Source: JBARCX01 sp049794535
GTDB lineage: Bacteria > Pseudomonadota > Gammaproteobacteria > Xanthomonadales > Rhodanobacteraceae
Length of the DNA: 7,168 bases
Reading direction: 5' to 3'
Assembly (NCBI GenBank): GCA_049794535.1
Contig: JBARCX010000313.1
Location: 1-7,168 of the forward strand
The notes below the pieces were generated by a model. That model did no database searches. It was not told the DNA's origin and saw nothing but the letters and a program-made list of their open reading frames with translations. Shown piece by piece: positions 5,407 through 7,168 of the stretch; position 1 is the first letter of the stretch, and each line of letters starts with the position of its first letter. Both the position numbers and the translations under genes were made by a program.

Positions 5407-6603
5407 ATGCGCGAGCTGCCGCCCACCGCCGGCCTGCCGCTACATCTCTCTGACCTGCGCCCCGGTCGCGCACCTTTTGCTGAGCGCATGGCCGAATGGC
5501 TTGGTGTGGATGCACTGCAACTCACCTGCTCCGGCACCGCTGCGCTGGTCATCACATTGCGCGCCATGCGCACCCTGCGCCCCAACCGGAACGAGGTAGT
5601 GGTGCCCGCATGGACCTGCCCGCTGGTGGCCTTGGCCATTCATCATCTCGGCCTGAAAACGCGCCCGTGTGATTTGGCGCCGAACCATTACGACATGGAT
5701 GCTGCGCAACTCGCTGCCGTCTGCGGGCCAGATACCTTGGCCATCGTGCCTACACATATCGCTGGCCGTGTAGCAGACGTGCCAACGGCCATGCGCATCG
5801 CCCGAAACGTCGATGCATTCGTCATCGAAGATGCCGCACAGTCGCTCGGTGCAAAGCAGGATGGCCGCAACGTGGGCCTACTCGGTGACGCCAGCTTCTT
5901 CAGCCTTGCTGTTGGCAAAGGGCTCACGCTGTACGAAGGTGGCCTGCTCTATGCGCGTGATACCGAGCTGCGCGAAGCACTTTCCGCGAGTGAGCGGACA
6001 TTGATTCATCCCAGCTCACCGATGGCCTGGCAGCGTGCCGTCGAACTGCTCGGCTACTGGGCTTGCTACCGCCCCTCGTTGCTGCCGTTCGCCTATGGCC
6101 GTCCGCTGCGCAAAGCACTGGCTGCGGATGATCCCGTGGCTGCGGTAGGCGATGACTTTGGTTTCAACATTCCATTGCACCCGGTCAGTAACTGGCGGCA
6201 AACCGTCGGTGCACATGCACTGAAGCGCCTACCTACATTCCTGCAGCAGACACGCGAACAGGCTATGCGACGTGTGGCGCGGTTGCGTCAGCTGTCAGGC
6301 ATTACCGTATTCGATGACCCCATTGGCAGCAGCGGTACCTGGCCATTCCTGTTGCTGACGCTGCCCAGCGCAGCGATGCGCGATAAAGCGATGCGTACGT
6401 TGTGGACATCAGGCCTCGGTGTCACGCGATTGTTCATTCACGCCCTGCCTGATTACGACTACCTGCGCGATGTGGTCGGCCCAGTCGACGTGCCTAACGC
6501 GCGTGACTTCGCCGCTCGCTCGCTCAGCATCACCAACAGTCTGTGGCTAAAGGATGCAGAGTTTGAACGTATTTATGCTGAGCTAGAGCGCGCGCTCGCA
6601 TAG
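5407..6603 (+). CDS. DegT/DnrJ/EryC1/StrS-type PLP aminotransferase
   Basis: 398 residues, three bases after the preceding stop and the last gene of the operon. The family transfers an amino group, usually from glutamate, to a keto sugar nucleotide in the cytoplasm (ArnB is one member). Motifs in order: CSGTAAL at 41-47 (cofactor phosphate loop), VVVPAWTCPLVALAI at 64-78, VPTHIAGRVADV at 114-125, EDAAQSLGA at 141-149 with Asp142 that holds the pyridine nitrogen, and SLAVGKGLTLYEGG at 166-179 with Lys171 as the probable PLP-binding lysine. The C-terminal LSITNSLWL (529-537 region by codon order near the end of the gene) is a common family ending. The lysine loop differs from the usual 'FSF..K.lt.GEGG', having Leu-Ala-Val-Gly before the lysine and Tyr for Gly before EGG, so it may belong to a divergent subgroup with another substrate. 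The start ATG has only a weak GGGG upstream (5395-5398), in keeping with coupling. Transporter neighbours suggest that the product is lipid-linked or exported. Confidence 0.87.
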   Translation: MRELPPTAGLPLHLSDLRPGRAPFAERMAEWLGVDALQLTCSGTAALVITLRAMRTLRPNRNEVVVPAWTCPLVALAIHHLGLKTRPCDLAPNHYDMDAAQLAAVCGPDTLAIVPTHIAGRVADVPTAMRIARNVDAFVIEDAAQSLGAKQDGRNVGLLGDASFFSLAVGKGLTLYEGGLLYARDTELREALSASERTLIHPSSPMAWQRAVELLGYWACYRPSLLPFAYGRPLRKALAADDPVAAVGDDFGFNIPLHPVSNWRQTVGAHALKRLPTFLQQTREQAMRRVARLRQLSGITVFDDPIGSSGTWPFLLLTLPSAAMRDKAMRTLWTSGLGVTRLFIHALPDYDYLRDVVGPVDVPNARDFAARSLSITNSLWLKDAEFERIYAELERALA

Positions 6604-6610
6604 AACGATG

Positions 6611-6695
6611 GTAGGTTGGGATGAGCGCAAGCGAATCCCAACGTTCCCGAATACGTGTGCCATGTTGGGATTCGCTAACGCTCATCCCAACCTAC
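6611..6695. repeat. Pair of inverted REP-like units (GTAG type, BIME-like)
   Basis: A 32-nt unit at 6611-6642 that begins GTAGGTTGGGAT is repeated in inverted orientation at 6664-6695 with 30 of 32 bases matching; the spacer is 21 nt. Each unit is itself a hairpin: GTTGGGAT pairs with ATCCCAAC, with a GCAA tetraloop possible in the first copy. A GTAG head followed by an imperfect palindrome is the form of REP elements tied to RAYT (REP-associated tyrosine) transposases, common in Xanthomonadales and pseudomonads. It fills the gap between two convergent genes, a usual place, and may act as a two-way terminator or mRNA 3' stabiliser. Confidence 0.8.
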
Positions 6696-6706
6696 GCCAC
6701 GGCGGT

Positions 6707-7168
6707 TTAGGCGACCGCGTAACGCTCCAACCAGTGCGCATAAGGCGCCGGCAACGTCCAGGAAGGACGCTCAATACCGAGCTTGCGTGCGGCGTGGTAA
6801 GGCCAATGCGGATCAGCCAGATGCGCCCGCCCCACCATCACCAGATCGAGTTGGCCATCCTGCACAACGCGCTGGGCGATCTCAGGTGTGTCGATGCCCC
6901 AGGCCGAAGCCACCGGGATATTCGCTTCACGACGTACGCGCTCTGCGATAGGCGCCAGAAAAGCGGGGGCCCACGGAATCTTGGCCGCAGGTGTCGAGAA
7001 GCCCACGCTGACGCTCAATAGATCCAGCCCTTCTCGCTTGAAACCTTTGGCCAGTTCAATGGATTCGGCCAGCGTCTCTTCGTCGCGCCCGTCGTATTCA
7101 ATCACGCCAAAGCGTGCCGTCAGTGGCAAATGCTCTGGCCAAACTTTCCGCACCGCAGCCAACGTTTC
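6707..7168 (-). CDS. Old-yellow-enzyme NADH:flavin oxidoreductase, XenA/YqjM type (C-terminal part)
   Basis: Only the last 153 residues are in the window; the frame is open to the right edge, so the start lies beyond it, and the stop TAA is at 6707-6709. These enzymes bind FMN in a TIM barrel and reduce activated C=C bonds of enones and xenobiotics with NAD(P)H. Visible in the fragment: AAVRKVWPEHLPLTARFG with an arginine at fragment position 19 placed like the FMN-contacting arginine of the family, GLDLLSVSVG (47-56), NIPVASAWGI (83-92), and LDLVMVGRAHLADPHWPYHA (108-127), the C-terminal phosphate-binding strand-loop. The end PAPYAHWLERY has Trp145 placed like the C-terminal tryptophan that in XenA reaches into the partner's active site. 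A full protein of about 360 residues is expected. It converges with the aminotransferase, so it is not part of that operon. Confidence 0.9.
   Translation of the reverse strand, partial: ETLAAVRKVWPEHLPLTARFGVIEYDGRDEETLAESIELAKGFKREGLDLLSVSVGFSTPAAKIPWAPAFLAPIAERVRREANIPVASAWGIDTPEIAQRVVQDGQLDLVMVGRAHLADPHWPYHAARKLGIERPSWTLPAPYAHWLERYAVA

Noticed and set aside
4598..6603. Naming these genes arnE, arnF and arnB
   Set aside because: Similarity is at fold or family level only; the rest of the arn pathway is not in the window and the aminotransferase lysine loop differs.
6608..7021. Plus-strand open frame of 137 codons
   Set aside because: It starts in the REP-like repeat and runs antisense to the clearly recognisable flavin oxidoreductase.
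1..7168. CRISPR array, tRNA/rRNA genes, insertion sequence, prophage or defence genes
   Set aside because: No regularly spaced repeats, no recognisable tRNA or rRNA segment, and no transposase, integrase or phage-like protein were seen on either strand.

Overview
The window looks like chromosomal DNA of a gammaproteobacterium of the Xanthomonadales, most likely Rhodanobacteraceae (Dyella/Frateuria-like). This rests on a ParC that reads like gammaproteobacterial ParC along its whole length, GC of about 60% with GC-rich third positions in most genes, and a GTAG-headed REP-type repeat of the kind known in this order. The genus is an inference; no rRNA or tRNA is present to settle it.

Layout: (1) 1-140 holds at most the last codons of an upstream plus-strand gene and a short direct repeat. 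(2) 141-602 (minus) encodes a small predicted lipoprotein that reads away from parC and is less GC-rich than the rest. (3) 694-2961 (plus) is a complete parC, topoisomerase IV subunit A, followed by a hairpin that may end its transcript. (4) 3088-3633 (plus) is a secreted, Ser/Ala/Thr-rich protein of unknown function. (5) 3749-6603 (plus) is a tight four-gene operon: an Est30-like alpha/beta hydrolase, two small four-helix SMR/EamA-type membrane proteins, and a DegT/DnrJ/EryC1/StrS-type PLP aminotransferase. (6) 6611-6695 is a pair of inverted REP-like units between convergent genes. (7) 6707-7168 (minus) is the C-terminal part of an old-yellow-enzyme (XenA/YqjM type) flavin oxidoreductase that runs off the right edge.

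The operon is the most interesting part. The two small membrane proteins are paralogues with opposite predicted orientation in the membrane, as expected of an antiparallel SMR heterodimer. They sit beside an aminotransferase of the family that makes amino sugars. This recalls the ArnE/ArnF plus ArnB parts of lipid A aminoarabinose modification, but no other arn gene is visible and an esterase-like hydrolase is present instead. A plausible but unproven reading is a small module that makes or modifies an amino-bearing lipid or glycolipid and moves it across the inner membrane. A hairpin that covers the stop codon of the hydrolase and the ribosome binding site and GTG start of the first transporter gene suggests translational coupling.
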